Origin: Amycolatopsis thailandensis
GTDB taxonomy: Bacteria > Actinomycetota > Actinomycetes > Mycobacteriales > Pseudonocardiaceae
Direction of reading: 5' to 3'
Assembly: GCF_002234405.1 (NCBI RefSeq)
Contig: NZ_NMQT01000132.1
Span: forward strand, 1 to 34,446
DNA: 34,446 nucleotides
Part shown: positions 23,422 through 32,083 of the stretch, piece by piece
Layout: every line of letters starts with the position of its first letter
Numbering within the stretch: the stretch's first letter is position 1
Made by a program: the position numbers and the translations under genes
The notes under the pieces: model-generated
What the model was told of the DNA's origin: nothing
Seen by the model: only the letters and a program-made list of their open reading frames with translations
Databases searched by the model: none

Positions 23422-23429
23422 CAGGGGGC

Positions 23430-24296
23430 TCAGGAGACCCGCAGGGCGGTGACGAAGCGCGCACGGCCCGCCAGGTCGAGGTGGCCCTGCACGTCGGTCA
23501 GCACCCGCCGCGCCCGCACCAGCGCCGGGACGGCGGAGCCGTGCGTGTCGTCGTGCTCGATCGCCATGCCGCCGGTGGGCCGCAGCAGCCGCGCGGCCGC
23601 GGCGATCGCGTGCCGGATCACCGCGAGCCCGCTCTCCTCCGCGAACACCGCCCGCGGCGGGTCGTGCTCGGCGACCTCCGTCGGCACCGGCGTCCCCTCC
23701 GGGACATACGGCGGGTTGCACAGGACCAGGTCGACGAGGCCGTCGAGTTCGGCGAACATCGTGCTGTCCGCGACGTCACCGGAGTACAGCCGGATGGGCG
23801 TGTCCCCCGCGTCGGCGTGGACGTCGGCGTTGTGCCGCGCCCAGGCGAGCGCCTGGGCGTCGATGTCGACGGCGTAGACGACGGCGTCCGGCCGCGCGTG
23901 CTGCACGGCGAGCGCCAGCGCGCCGGAGCCGGTGCACAGGTCGACCACCACCGGGTATTCGCGCCCGTGCAGCAGCTTGAGGCCCCATTCCAGGAGCAGC
24001 TCGGTCTCCGGCCGTGGGACGAACACCCCGGCGCCGACGTTGACCGTGATGTCGCCGAGCGCGGCCCAGCCGGTGAGGTACTGCAGCGGGATCCGTTTGG
24101 CCCGCTGGTTCACGAGCTGGCCGATCGCGTCGATGACGGGCGGGTCCACCAGCGGCACCATCGGCAGGCGGCCACGATCGACGCCGAGGACATGGGAGGC
24201 GATCAGTTCCGCGTCCGAGCGCGGTGACGCCACACCGGCCTCGGTGAGGATGCGGGTCGCTTCCATGATGGCGAGGCGCAACGGCTGCCGGTTCAC
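23430..24296 (-). CDS. prmC: Release factor glutamine methyltransferase PrmC (HemK)
   Basis: This enzyme methylates the glutamine of the GGQ motif in class I release factors using S-adenosylmethionine. It has 288 aa. The N-terminal helical domain binds the release factor and includes FVPRPETE at 92-99. The SAM loop is DLCTGSGALALA at 119-130, and the catalytic NPPY is at 194-197. The GTG start at 24296 has an AAGGA ribosome binding site 6 nt upstream. In related genomes it follows prfA directly; here about 8 kb of inserted genes separates enzyme and substrate genes. Confidence 0.95.
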   Translation of the reverse strand: MNRQPLRLAIMEATRILTEAGVASPRSDAELIASHVLGVDRGRLPMVPLVDPPVIDAIGQLVNQRAKRIPLQYLTGWAALGDITVNVGAGVFVPRPETELLLEWGLKLLHGREYPVVVDLCTGSGALALAVQHARPDAVVYAVDIDAQALAWARHNADVHADAGDTPIRLYSGDVADSTMFAELDGLVDLVLCNPPYVPEGTPVPTEVAEHDPPRAVFAEESGLAVIRHAIAAAARLLRPTGGMAIEHDDTHGSAVPALVRARRVLTDVQGHLDLAGRARFVTALRVS

Positions 24297-24331
24297 TGGT
24301 GTTCCTTCACAGAGTCAAGCCTGACACACGA

Positions 24332-24360
24332 GGCACGCGTGCCGGGGTCGATACACGCGG
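24332..24360. repeat. CACGCGTG motif between the HD-domain gene and prmC
   Basis: A 12-bp perfect palindrome, GGCACGCGTGCC (24332-24343), is followed 20 nt later by a degenerate copy (CACGCGGG at 24354). It resembles the aroA upstream array in core, approximate spacing and position between two same-strand genes. It starts 35 nt upstream of the prmC start codon. Confidence 0.5.
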
Positions 24361-24380
24361 GCTCAGGGTATCGATTCCTT

Positions 24381-24929
24381 TCAGCGCACCCGCCACGAGA
24401 GCGAGGACAGCGTCAGCGCCGCTTCGGCCACCCGCCGCGCGAGGTCGGTCTGGAGGCTCTTCGTCGCCGAGGCGATCCACTCGTCCACATTCCGTACGCC
24501 GACGTCGCGATACTCGACGGCCTGAAGCAGCATCTCCAGCTTGTCCGCGTCACGCGCGTAAAGCGCCTCCGGGCTCTCGGCTGTTTCGTACTCGTCGACG
24601 GCGCCGCGGACCGAGTCACGCGCGGCGGCGGGCAGCGCCGACGTCTGCGCGGCGGTGATCGCCCGGGGATCCGGCTTCTCGACGAACCCCTTGATCGTGT
24701 GCGGGAGGTCGCCGGTCCGCGTCTCCTGCGTGTCGTGCCAGAGCGCGAGGTACGCCGCCCGCGCCGGATCGGCGCCGCCTTCGGCCGCCAGCAGTCCCGC
24801 CAGCTGCGCGACCCGCGTGGTGTGCTCGGCGACCGATTCGGGATCGCGGACCCCGGCCTGCCACCACCCGGCCCGCCGGATCCGCTTGAGCACACCCAGT
24901 TCGAATCCGAATCCGGCCAGGGCTTCCAC
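24381..24929 (-). CDS. HD-domain hydrolase (YfbR/HDDC2-like)
   Basis: This is a cytoplasmic metal-dependent phosphohydrolase of 182 aa. The motif PESVAEH gives His36, HD is at 65-66 in LALWHDTQE, and the distal Asp is in RDADKLEML near 127-129. This matches the HDDC2/YfbR arrangement, whose members act on nucleoside 5'-monophosphates; substrate here is unproven. The GTG start at 24929 has a GGGAG ribosome binding site. It is divergent from the PIG-V-like gene across 187 nt and lies upstream of prmC on the same strand. Confidence 0.8.
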   Translation of the reverse strand: MEALAGFGFELGVLKRIRRAGWWQAGVRDPESVAEHTTRVAQLAGLLAAEGGADPARAAYLALWHDTQETRTGDLPHTIKGFVEKPDPRAITAAQTSALPAAARDSVRGAVDEYETAESPEALYARDADKLEMLLQAVEYRDVGVRNVDEWIASATKSLQTDLARRVAEAALTLSSLSWRVR

Positions 24930-25116
24930 AGTTCTCCCAAGTGTCGGCGGCGCGTTACCCGGCCAGTGTCCCGCGCCCCCGCCGGAGCGTGCCGGCCGGT
25001 GTTCTAGAATTCCCCGGCTGGATCAGGCGGTACGGGGTCCGCCCAATTCGGCCTCCATTCCCCTTTGTTTTCGGGCACCCGCTCGGACTGGGCCAAGCCC
25101 TGCGAGGAAGTCGTTC

Positions 25117-26382
25117 ATGACCGAAACGATCACGGCGAGCGCCACCGAGGAGCGAGCCGTCGACACCGAACGCGGAACCGGTCGCGAACGCGTGCGCCGC
25201 TGGCTGACCGGTGACTTCGGCAAGGTCCTCCTGGTCGTCCTGGCCTGGAACATCGCGCTGACCGCGGTGGCGTGGCTGTTCGGTCCGTCCACTCCGGCGA
25301 GCGAAGGCATCCCCAAGACCGGCATCGGTTCGACGCTGAGCCTGCTCTCCCACACCTACCGCTGGGACGCGGGCAACTACGGCGAGATCGCCGAACACGC
25401 GTACACCGGCAGTTATGTCCCGTTACGCGCGTTTTACCCGGTTTTCCCGATCTTCGCGTGGCTGGTCAAAACCCTCAGTTTCGGCACGCTCGGCCTGCTC
25501 GCCGCCGGATTCCTCGTCAACCTGATCGCCACCTGGCTGGCGGGCGTGGCCCTGCTCAAGATCTCCCGCTTCTTCCTCGGCACGCCTCGCTCGCACTGGC
25601 TGGTCGTCGGCGCTTTCCTCACCGCGCCCGCCGCGTTCTTCCTGCACTCGTTCTACAGCGAAGCGGTGTTCTGCGCGCTCGGCTTCTGGGCCTACTTGTT
25701 CGCCTTGAAACGGCAATGGCTGTGGATGGGTCTTTGCCTGATCCCGCTCACCGCGTCGCGGATCACCGCCGCGGTGTTCGTCGGCCTGTGCTTCCTCGAA
25801 TTCTGGCGATCCGCGGGCTGGAAGCCACGCGGCCTGCTGTCGTGGCGCGTCCTGTGGTTCCCCTTCGCCTACGTCGGCCTCGGCGTGCACATGCTCTACA
25901 TGAAGCTCGAGACCGGCAGCGCGACGGCGAGCTTCACCGCGCTCAAGGGCGTGAGCACCTGGGCGTACCACCAGTTCAACCCGAACATCGCCGGCACGAC
26001 GCTCACGGAACTCAAGATCACCGTCAGCGCGCTGATCGGCAACCGGCCGCTGGACGCGTGGACGCTGATGAGTCACGTCCTGCCCACGATCGGCCTGGTC
26101 CTGCTCTTGGTCGCTTCGGTCTACTTCTTCGTCGCGCTGAAGGCGGACGGCCTGCCGCTGGCGCTGTTCGGGATCGCCTCCTTCGTGATGCTGACGATCA
26201 ACAACAACGTCGTCTCGGTGCACCGGTACCTGCTCCCGTGCCTGGTCATGTACCTCGCGCTGGTGCTGCTGGCCGAACGGCGGCCGAACCTGCGCGGCGT
26301 GGCGTACGCGACGATGTACCTCAACTCGCTGATCTGCGGCGCGATCTTCCTCCGTTTCGTCGCCGGCCACTGGGCGGGCTGA
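25117..26382 (+). CDS. PIG-V-like membrane mannosyltransferase
   Basis: This is a polytopic membrane protein of 421 aa with a charged cytoplasmic N-terminus and about ten helices. After the first helix comes an extracytoplasmic loop with YRWDAGNYGEIAEHAY (81-96), the WDxxxY signature of PIG-V-type GT-C mannosyltransferases, which use polyprenyl-phosphate mannose. The ATG at 25117 has a GAGGAAG ribosome binding site. The frame open upstream to 24655 overlaps the HD gene and is not coding. A TAGAAT hexamer at 25005-25010 is a possible -10 element, giving a leader of about 100 nt. It is the first gene of an envelope-glycan set. Confidence 0.75.
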   Translation: MTETITASATEERAVDTERGTGRERVRRWLTGDFGKVLLVVLAWNIALTAVAWLFGPSTPASEGIPKTGIGSTLSLLSHTYRWDAGNYGEIAEHAYTGSYVPLRAFYPVFPIFAWLVKTLSFGTLGLLAAGFLVNLIATWLAGVALLKISRFFLGTPRSHWLVVGAFLTAPAAFFLHSFYSEAVFCALGFWAYLFALKRQWLWMGLCLIPLTASRITAAVFVGLCFLEFWRSAGWKPRGLLSWRVLWFPFAYVGLGVHMLYMKLETGSATASFTALKGVSTWAYHQFNPNIAGTTLTELKITVSALIGNRPLDAWTLMSHVLPTIGLVLLLVASVYFFVALKADGLPLALFGIASFVMLTINNNVVSVHRYLLPCLVMYLALVLLAERRPNLRGVAYATMYLNSLICGAIFLRFVAGHWAG

Positions 26383-26414
26383 CCACCCGGAAGAAGGACA
26401 TTCCGCCGATCTCT

Positions 26415-26420
26415 TAGAAT
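26415..26420 (+). promoter_or_regulatory. Candidate -10 element upstream of the GtrB-like gene
   Basis: TAGAAT lies 64 nt before the start codon, the same hexamer found upstream of the PIG-V-like gene. No recognisable -35 is present, so this is suggestive only. Confidence 0.3.
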
Positions 26421-26484
26421 CAGCTCGCCCTGGCCGTGAATCCATTCACCGCCTGATCCAGAAAACCGCTACGGGGGTAATCCG

Positions 26485-27471
26485 GTGCCCGCGGATCACG
26501 ACAGACGTCGAATCGCGTTCATCTTCCCGATCTTCAACGAGGAAGAGAACATCGAACTCCTCCACCGCACGGTGGACGAGGTGATCGAGCCGCTCGCCGG
26601 CAAGTACGACTTCAGCTTCCTCTACATCGACGACGGCAGCCGCGATCACTCGATGGACATCCTCACCGCGCTGAGCCGGCGCGACGACCGGGTCACCGTG
26701 ATCGAGCTCTCCCGCAACTTCGGCCACCAGATGGCGGTCACGGCGGGGCTCGACCTGGTGGAAGCGGACGCCGCGATCATCATGGACAGCGATATGCAGG
26801 ACCCGCCGCGGGTGGCGCTGGAACTGATCGAGAAGTGGGAAGAAGGCTTCGACGTCGTCTACGCGCAGCGCCGCTCGCGCCAGGACTCGGCGTTCAAGCG
26901 GTTCACCGCCGGCGCCTTCTACTGGTTCCTCCGGAAGATGGCTTCGGTCGACATCCCCCGGAACACCGGCGACTTCCGGCTGATCGACCGCAAGGTCGTC
27001 GACGAGCTGCGGAAGTACCGCGAACAGGACCGGTTCCTGCGCGGACTGGTCAGCTACATCGGGTTCAAGCAGACCGCCGTCCTGTTCGACCGCGACAAGC
27101 GGCACGCGGGCGTGACCGGCTACCCCCTGCGGAAGATGCTCCGTTTCGCCGCGGACGGGATCCTCGGCTTCTCCGTCGCGCCGCTGCGGATGATCACCCG
27201 GCTCGGTTACCTGATCTCGCTGCTCAGCTTCCTGGGCATCCTTTACGTGGTCGGCGTCAAACTGCTCGCGCCGTCCACCGCCGTACCGGGCTGGGCGTTC
27301 ATCACCGCCGCCATGTTCTTCCTGGGCGGTATCCAGATCATCATGCTCGGGGTGCTCGGCAGCTACATCGGCCGGACGTACTCGCAGGTGCAGAACCGCC
27401 CGCTCTACGGCGTCGCGTCGGTCCGCACCAGGGCCGAATCCTCCGTCGAAGAGCGAAGCGCCGCACGGTGA
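26485..27471 (+). CDS. Polyprenyl-phosphate glycosyltransferase, GtrB-like (GT2)
   Basis: This is a family 2 glycosyltransferase of 328 aa that loads a sugar from a nucleotide donor onto polyprenyl phosphate at the inner membrane face. DDGSRD (49-54) and the metal-binding DSD (101-103) mark the GT-A domain, and QDRFLRG (181-187) is the conserved acceptor-side motif. Two C-terminal membrane helices (about 240-261 and 270-293) place it in the GtrB/DPMS class with membrane anchors. The GTG start at 26485 is preceded by GGGGGT. It overlaps the GtrA gene by 4 nt (GTGA). The sugar could be glucose or mannose. Confidence 0.85.
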   Translation: MPADHDRRRIAFIFPIFNEEENIELLHRTVDEVIEPLAGKYDFSFLYIDDGSRDHSMDILTALSRRDDRVTVIELSRNFGHQMAVTAGLDLVEADAAIIMDSDMQDPPRVALELIEKWEEGFDVVYAQRRSRQDSAFKRFTAGAFYWFLRKMASVDIPRNTGDFRLIDRKVVDELRKYREQDRFLRGLVSYIGFKQTAVLFDRDKRHAGVTGYPLRKMLRFAADGILGFSVAPLRMITRLGYLISLLSFLGILYVVGVKLLAPSTAVPGWAFITAAMFFLGGIQIIMLGVLGSYIGRTYSQVQNRPLYGVASVRTRAESSVEERSAAR

Positions 27472-27902
27472 AGCCGATCAACGGCACTCAGGTGCGCTTC
27501 GCCGTCGTCGGGGTGCTCAACACCGCTGTCGACGCCGTCGGCTACGCCCTGCTGGCGACGCTCGGCGTCCCGATGTTCGTCGCGAACTTCATCTCGACGA
27601 CGGCGGGCATGCTCCTGAGCTTCACGCTGAACCGGAACTTCACCTTCCGGGCGAAGGACGGCGACATCCGTCGTCAGGCCGTCCTTTTCTTCGCCATCAC
27701 CGCGTTCGGCCTGTGGGTCGTGCAGGCCGCGGTGATCTTCGCGATCAGCAAGCTCTTCCCCGGGATCAACCTCCTCATCCCGAAGTTCGGCGCGATCGCG
27801 GTCGGCATGGTGTGGAACTACGTGATGTACAAGAAGGTGGTCTTCCGGCACGGGCAGCCCGAACCCGCCGCCGTGGTCCAGCCGGGGTCCCAGGCAGGCT
27901 GA
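27468..27902 (+). CDS. GtrA-family membrane protein (putative lipid-linked sugar flippase)
   Basis: This is a 144-aa protein of four membrane helices (about 9-27, 34-53, 70-92 and 100-120) with the GtrA features RFAVVGVLNTAVD near the N-terminus and NRNFTFR after helix 2. GtrA proteins are proposed to flip the polyprenyl-phosphate sugar made by the partner GtrB. The GTG start overlaps the GtrB stop as GTGA, a tight coupling that supports the functional pair. Confidence 0.88.
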   Translation: MKPINGTQVRFAVVGVLNTAVDAVGYALLATLGVPMFVANFISTTAGMLLSFTLNRNFTFRAKDGDIRRQAVLFFAITAFGLWVVQAAVIFAISKLFPGINLLIPKFGAIAVGMVWNYVMYKKVVFRHGQPEPAAVVQPGSQAG

Positions 27903-27913
27903 CCCACCCCCCT

Positions 27914-27932
27914 CTCCGCAGGGGTCGCGGAG
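27914..27932 (+). terminator. Weak hairpin after the GtrA gene
   Basis: CTCCGC and GCGGAG (6-bp arms, 7-nt loop) lie 11 nt after the stop codon. No T-tract follows. The next gene has its own leaderless-type promoter, which makes a transcript end here plausible. Confidence 0.3.
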
Positions 27933-27962
27933 GGCGCGGGCCGCGCACTCTTCAGCGTCTTC

Positions 27963-27975
27963 TATGGTGGCCCGG
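27963..27975 (+). promoter_or_regulatory. Leaderless-type -10 element of the membrane protein gene
   Basis: TATGGT (27963-27968) ends 7 nt before ATG 27976. It overlaps the alternative ATG at 27964, which argues that the downstream ATG is the true start. Confidence 0.45.
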
Positions 27976-29409
27976 ATGAGGTTCCGGGAGATCCGGCTGG
28001 CGTCGGGTGTGTTTTTCGCAGCGCTCGGGGTGCTTCTCGTCCGTTTCCTCATTCCGAGGCCGATCGGCATGGCCGACAACGGCGACGGCTGGCGCATCCT
28101 GTGCCGTCTCGGCGCCCGCGAGGTCGACAGGCCTTCCGAGCACTTCGTCCGCTTCTCCTACGGCCCCGCCCCCGTCTGCGACAGCGAGTACATCTCCAGC
28201 CAGAGCTGGATCGACGAGATCGCCGGCGGGGCCGGGCGGCTGCTCGACCTGCCGGGGACCCTGAACCTGCTGGTCCTGGGCGTACTGGGCTGCTTGCTGG
28301 TCGCGGGCGGGATCGCCGCGATCGTGGCGGGCCTGCGCCTTTCGGTCCGGAACAGCGTCATCGCCACGGCAGCGCTGCTGCTGATCGCGGCGGACTCCGC
28401 GTTCTTCGGGTACTTCGCCTCGGTGCTGAGCGAGGGCGCCGCCTTCGTCGGGATGCTGCTGCTCGCCGGTGGGCTCCTGCTGATGCACCGCACCGGGCCG
28501 TGGCGCTACGCCGGGGCCGCGATCACCGTGCTCGGCGCGATGATCGGGATCAACGCGAAGTCGCAGACGCTCCTGCTGATCCCGCTCTTCGCGCTCGCGC
28601 TGCTGTTCGTCCGCCCGGCGGGCAGCCGGGGTCCGGCACGATGGGCTCTGCCGCTGGCCGTTCTCGCCATCGTCGGCACGGCGACCGTGGCGACACAGGG
28701 GGCGGGCGACTCGGCCAACGCGGAGTATCGCGAGGCCAACATGTACCACGTCGTGTTCAACGGGATCGTGGACGGGAAACACGACACCGACGGCGACCTC
28801 GCCGCGCTGGGCCTCCCGCCCGGGTTCGCGAAGTACGTCGGCACCGAATGGTGGAGCGCGAACGTGGCTTGGCGTGACCCCGAGTACCCCCGGTACCGCG
28901 ACAAGATCAGCCGGGGCAACGTCGCCCGGTACTACCTCGACCACCCGGGGCGGGTGGTCGAGATGCTGCACCGGTCCGCGAAGGAGACGCTGACGGCGCG
29001 GGTGCCGAACCTCGGCAGCTTCGGCGAGCACGCCGGACAGCCGCCACTCGCCAAGGAGTACCGGGTTCCCATCCTGTCCGGGGTCACCGGCTGGATCGCC
29101 CCGCTGGGGCTGTTCGCCCTGGTGCCGATCTGGCTGCTCATCGGCTGGGCCGGGCTCCGCGCGTTCCGGAACCGCACCGGCCGCCGCGACGTCGGCGTCG
29201 TGGCGCTCATGTTCCTGCTCTTCGCGATGGGCCAGTTCCTGGTCTCCGGTCTCGCCGAAGGCATCGAGAACGTCAAGCATCAGCAGCTGACGATCTACCC
29301 GACCCTGCTCGCCGCCGCCCTCGCGGCGCTCTCCTTCCTGCCGCGGCGCGCGGAAGAGCCGCCGTCCGCCGTCGAACGCGAGCCCGAGACCGCATCCGTC
29401 ACCGGCTGA
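27976..29409 (+). CDS. Polytopic membrane protein, GT-C-like
   Basis: This is a 477-aa membrane protein with about nine or ten helices. The first helix is followed by GMADNGDGWRILCRLG (31-46), an acidic loop reminiscent of the donor-binding loop of GT-C enzymes. A large extracytoplasmic segment occupies the middle (about 240-350), followed by more helices and a Glu/Pro-rich cytoplasmic tail. I infer a role in envelope glycan assembly from this and from the GtrA/GtrB neighbours, but no family is firmly recognised. ATG 27964 would add four residues. It converges tail to tail with the next gene, with 3 nt between stops. Confidence 0.65.
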   Translation: MRFREIRLASGVFFAALGVLLVRFLIPRPIGMADNGDGWRILCRLGAREVDRPSEHFVRFSYGPAPVCDSEYISSQSWIDEIAGGAGRLLDLPGTLNLLVLGVLGCLLVAGGIAAIVAGLRLSVRNSVIATAALLLIAADSAFFGYFASVLSEGAAFVGMLLLAGGLLLMHRTGPWRYAGAAITVLGAMIGINAKSQTLLLIPLFALALLFVRPAGSRGPARWALPLAVLAIVGTATVATQGAGDSANAEYREANMYHVVFNGIVDGKHDTDGDLAALGLPPGFAKYVGTEWWSANVAWRDPEYPRYRDKISRGNVARYYLDHPGRVVEMLHRSAKETLTARVPNLGSFGEHAGQPPLAKEYRVPILSGVTGWIAPLGLFALVPIWLLIGWAGLRAFRNRTGRRDVGVVALMFLLFAMGQFLVSGLAEGIENVKHQQLTIYPTLLAAALAALSFLPRRAEEPPSAVEREPETASVTG

Positions 29410-29412
29410 TCG

Positions 29413-31176
29413 TCAGCGTGCCGGCGCCCAGAATCCCGCGAAGCTGCCGCAAGCGACCCTGGCTCCGCCGAGCGTGTCCTTGATCCGGCCTTCCACGCTG
29501 CTCAGCCCGATGGTCGGCGCGTCCGCGGTGACGGCGCGGGGCACCGGTTCACCCTCGCTCAGCGAAACGGGATCGACCGTCTGGAAGAGGACCAGGTAGT
29601 CCCCTTCCCGGTCAAGACGTTCCGCCGCCTCGACCATCCTTTCCGGACTGTCACCGGTCATTTCGATCGGGATCGCCCAGTCCATCGGGAAGGGATTCCG
29701 GACCCCGAAAATCGGTGCCACGAAGGAATTGTGCGGCAGCACCGCCACCCTCGACGCCGGGTAGTGATCCAGGCAGCCGCGGAGCTGGGCGACATAGGCG
29801 TGAACACTGGGATTCGTGCGGACGCCGCGCATCGAGGGCGCGACGTCCCCCAGGTCCTGCGTCAGTTCGCCCTGCGGCCTGTCCGCGTACGGCGCCTTGT
29901 CGTGCGCGGACATCAGCAGGAGGCCGGCGAGCACGAACGCGGTCGCGCCGAGCGCACCACCCGCGAGCTTGGGCACCCGCGGCAGATCCGGCGGCACCAC
30001 GGCTTCCAGCACTCCCAGCGCGAGGATCCCGGTGAGCAGGCCCGGAAGCGGATAACCCCAGGACAGGCTGGCCATCCAGCCGAGGGCGGCGACCGACAGG
30101 TACTGCCAGGGCAACCGTTTTCGGACGACGGCGTCGAGCAGCGCGACGGCCACGAAGAGCCACAGCAGCGTGATCGGCCAGCTGCCGACGTGCTCGAACC
30201 CGCCGTCGGCGACGACGAACACCACCACGGCCCCGACGCACAAGCCCATCACGACCCGCAGCCATCGCCCCGGCTCGCCGAGTCGTTCACGGAAGGACCA
30301 CGCCACGGCGATCACCGCCACCGCGAGCAGCACCGGAAGGATGTACGTCCTCGGATCGGCCTGGCCCTTGAAGTCCGTCTCCCAGAACCGGATGAGACTC
30401 TTCCCCCAGGTCTGGGTGCCACCGGTGAGCTGCTCGATCGCCGACGGGAGCCCGCCCGCGACGGTGACCGTGCCGAAGTACAGCAACGGCGCCGCGCCGA
30501 GCACGAGGACGTCACCGAGCAGGCGCGGCCACTTCTTCGGCGGCGCGGCGGGGTGGAACAGCAGGATCAGCAGACCGATCGGCGCGGCGAACACGAAGCT
30601 CTGCTTGACGATGATCGCGAACCCGAGGCAGAACAGGCCGAGCAGGCGCCGCCACCGCGAACCGGAACGCAACCCGCTGTCGAGCGCCCACCAGCCGATC
30701 GCGACCAGGAAGACACCGTCGACGGTGTGCCAGGCCATCAGCGGATAGGTGTTCAGGCAGACCAGCGCGGCGGCGAAAACCAGTCCGAGCCGCAGCGGAC
30801 CCCAGTCCAGCGGCGAAGTCCCGGTCAGGAACGCGGCGAGCGCGAACGTGGCGACGATCAGCTGCACCATCATCACGAAACTCGAGCCGATCATCAGCGG
30901 CGCGGGGACGAGATGGTCGATCAGGTGCAGGTACGCCGAACCGAACGGCCTCGGCCCGAGGAAATCGACGTGCGGGATCTCGCCGTGCAGGACGCGCCAC
31001 ACCTGCGCGAGCACGAATCCCTGGTCGGTCGGATTGAAGCCGAACCGGCCGATCCTGGCGACGACGGCCGCGCTCAGCAGGAGTGTTCCCGCCGCGAGCA
31101 AGAAGGCCCGCGGAGCGCGTTTCCGGGTCGCCGGAATCGGTCTTTCCTCGATGGTCAGGTCGTCTGCGTGCACCAC
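29413..31176 (-). CDS. Polytopic membrane protein, GT-C-like (ArnT/PMT type)
   Basis: This is a 587-aa protein with about a dozen helices and a C-terminal extracytoplasmic domain. After helix 1 come TDQGFVLAQVWRVLHGE (50-66) and VDFLGPRP, the arrangement of GT-C glycosyltransferases related to ArnT/PMT, where an acidic residue in the first loop is catalytic. The donor would be a polyprenyl-linked sugar. The GTG at 31176 is preferred because GGGGGAA lies 8 nt upstream. The frame extends to 31290, but that part is poorly protein-like. A TACGGT hexamer (31222-31217) is a possible -10 element. It is divergent from the unknown soluble gene. Confidence 0.7.
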   Translation of the reverse strand: MVHADDLTIEERPIPATRKRAPRAFLLAAGTLLLSAAVVARIGRFGFNPTDQGFVLAQVWRVLHGEIPHVDFLGPRPFGSAYLHLIDHLVPAPLMIGSSFVMMVQLIVATFALAAFLTGTSPLDWGPLRLGLVFAAALVCLNTYPLMAWHTVDGVFLVAIGWWALDSGLRSGSRWRRLLGLFCLGFAIIVKQSFVFAAPIGLLILLFHPAAPPKKWPRLLGDVLVLGAAPLLYFGTVTVAGGLPSAIEQLTGGTQTWGKSLIRFWETDFKGQADPRTYILPVLLAVAVIAVAWSFRERLGEPGRWLRVVMGLCVGAVVVFVVADGGFEHVGSWPITLLWLFVAVALLDAVVRKRLPWQYLSVAALGWMASLSWGYPLPGLLTGILALGVLEAVVPPDLPRVPKLAGGALGATAFVLAGLLLMSAHDKAPYADRPQGELTQDLGDVAPSMRGVRTNPSVHAYVAQLRGCLDHYPASRVAVLPHNSFVAPIFGVRNPFPMDWAIPIEMTGDSPERMVEAAERLDREGDYLVLFQTVDPVSLSEGEPVPRAVTADAPTIGLSSVEGRIKDTLGGARVACGSFAGFWAPAR

Positions 31177-31323
31177 GAAATGTGTTCCCCCATGCGAATT
31201 TCCCTTACTCTCCAAAACCGTAGCGGAGACAGGGAATGAAGGACAGGCCGGGCCGGAAGCCCGTCGGCACCGCCCGTACGCTGTGTACACCTGTCAGTCA
31301 CGAAGGGGCCACTCGAAGCAGTC

Positions 31324-32061
31324 ATGGATCTCCGGGAAACAGAAGTCGTCACGCGGATATCCGCGAATATCGAAACCGAGGATTTCGCCGCGGCCGCCGC
31401 GCTGGGGGAACGTTTCATCGGCGACTTCGAGGCCACCGAATTCGAGATCTGCCGGGCCGACCCCGAAGGCGGCTGGAAGGGTTACCTGGTCTCCGTCGGC
31501 TATCGCACCCCTCCGGCGGACGACGAAGAGCTCACCGAAACGCTGCACCGAGCCGCGTTACCCGCGCTTTTCCACTTCGGTCTGAATGCGGAATTCTTCG
31601 AGATCCACGGCACGCCGGAGACCGGCCAGTACGGAAGTTACGAGGCCTACGACACCCCGGCGGAAGGATTCACCCTTTATTCACTGATGGCCGCCGTCGG
31701 CGGCACCGATCCCCGGGAGCCCGCGTACGTCACCAGGCACGATTTCACCCCGCGCGCGGAAACGGATGTCATTTCGCGAGTGCATCTTTACGTCCCCACC
31801 GGGGATCTGCGGCTGGCCGTTGGCCTGTGCGGCCGTCCCGCGACCGACCTTTCGGCGTCGCTGGTCCGGATCAGCACGGACGCGGGCCCCTGCGAAGCGG
31901 TCCTGCTTTCGGCGTTTCCGGCTCTCGACGGGGAAAGCGGCGAAGAGGCGCTGAGCCGGGTCACGAACGAGATCACCGAGAGGCTTTCCCGGGTGAGCAT
32001 GTCGGTGCGGGCCATCCACACCGGACTGGACGACGACCCGTTCTACACCGAACCCGGCTAG
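31324..32061 (+). CDS. Hypothetical soluble protein (245 aa)
   Basis: This is an acidic protein of 245 aa with no signal peptide, no membrane helix and only two Cys. I do not recognise a family. The sequence is mixed alpha/beta with a glycine-poor N-terminal helix and segments such as GGWKGYLVSVGYRTPP and HFGLNAEFFEIHG. Codon use is like its neighbours and the frame is uninterrupted, which supports a real gene. No ribosome binding site is seen before ATG 31324. TACGCT at 31277-31282 could be a -10 element. It converges on prfA with 22 nt between stops and no hairpin there. Confidence 0.7.
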   Translation: MDLRETEVVTRISANIETEDFAAAAALGERFIGDFEATEFEICRADPEGGWKGYLVSVGYRTPPADDEELTETLHRAALPALFHFGLNAEFFEIHGTPETGQYGSYEAYDTPAEGFTLYSLMAAVGGTDPREPAYVTRHDFTPRAETDVISRVHLYVPTGDLRLAVGLCGRPATDLSASLVRISTDAGPCEAVLLSAFPALDGESGEEALSRVTNEITERLSRVSMSVRAIHTGLDDDPFYTEPG

Positions 32062-32083
32062 CGGGCTCGGCGCGGAACGGCCG

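Noticed and set aside
31581..31605. Further copy of the prmC/aroA 3' element inside the 245-aa gene
   Set aside because: Only an 11-nt match (TCTGAATGCGG) within coding sequence; chance is sufficient.
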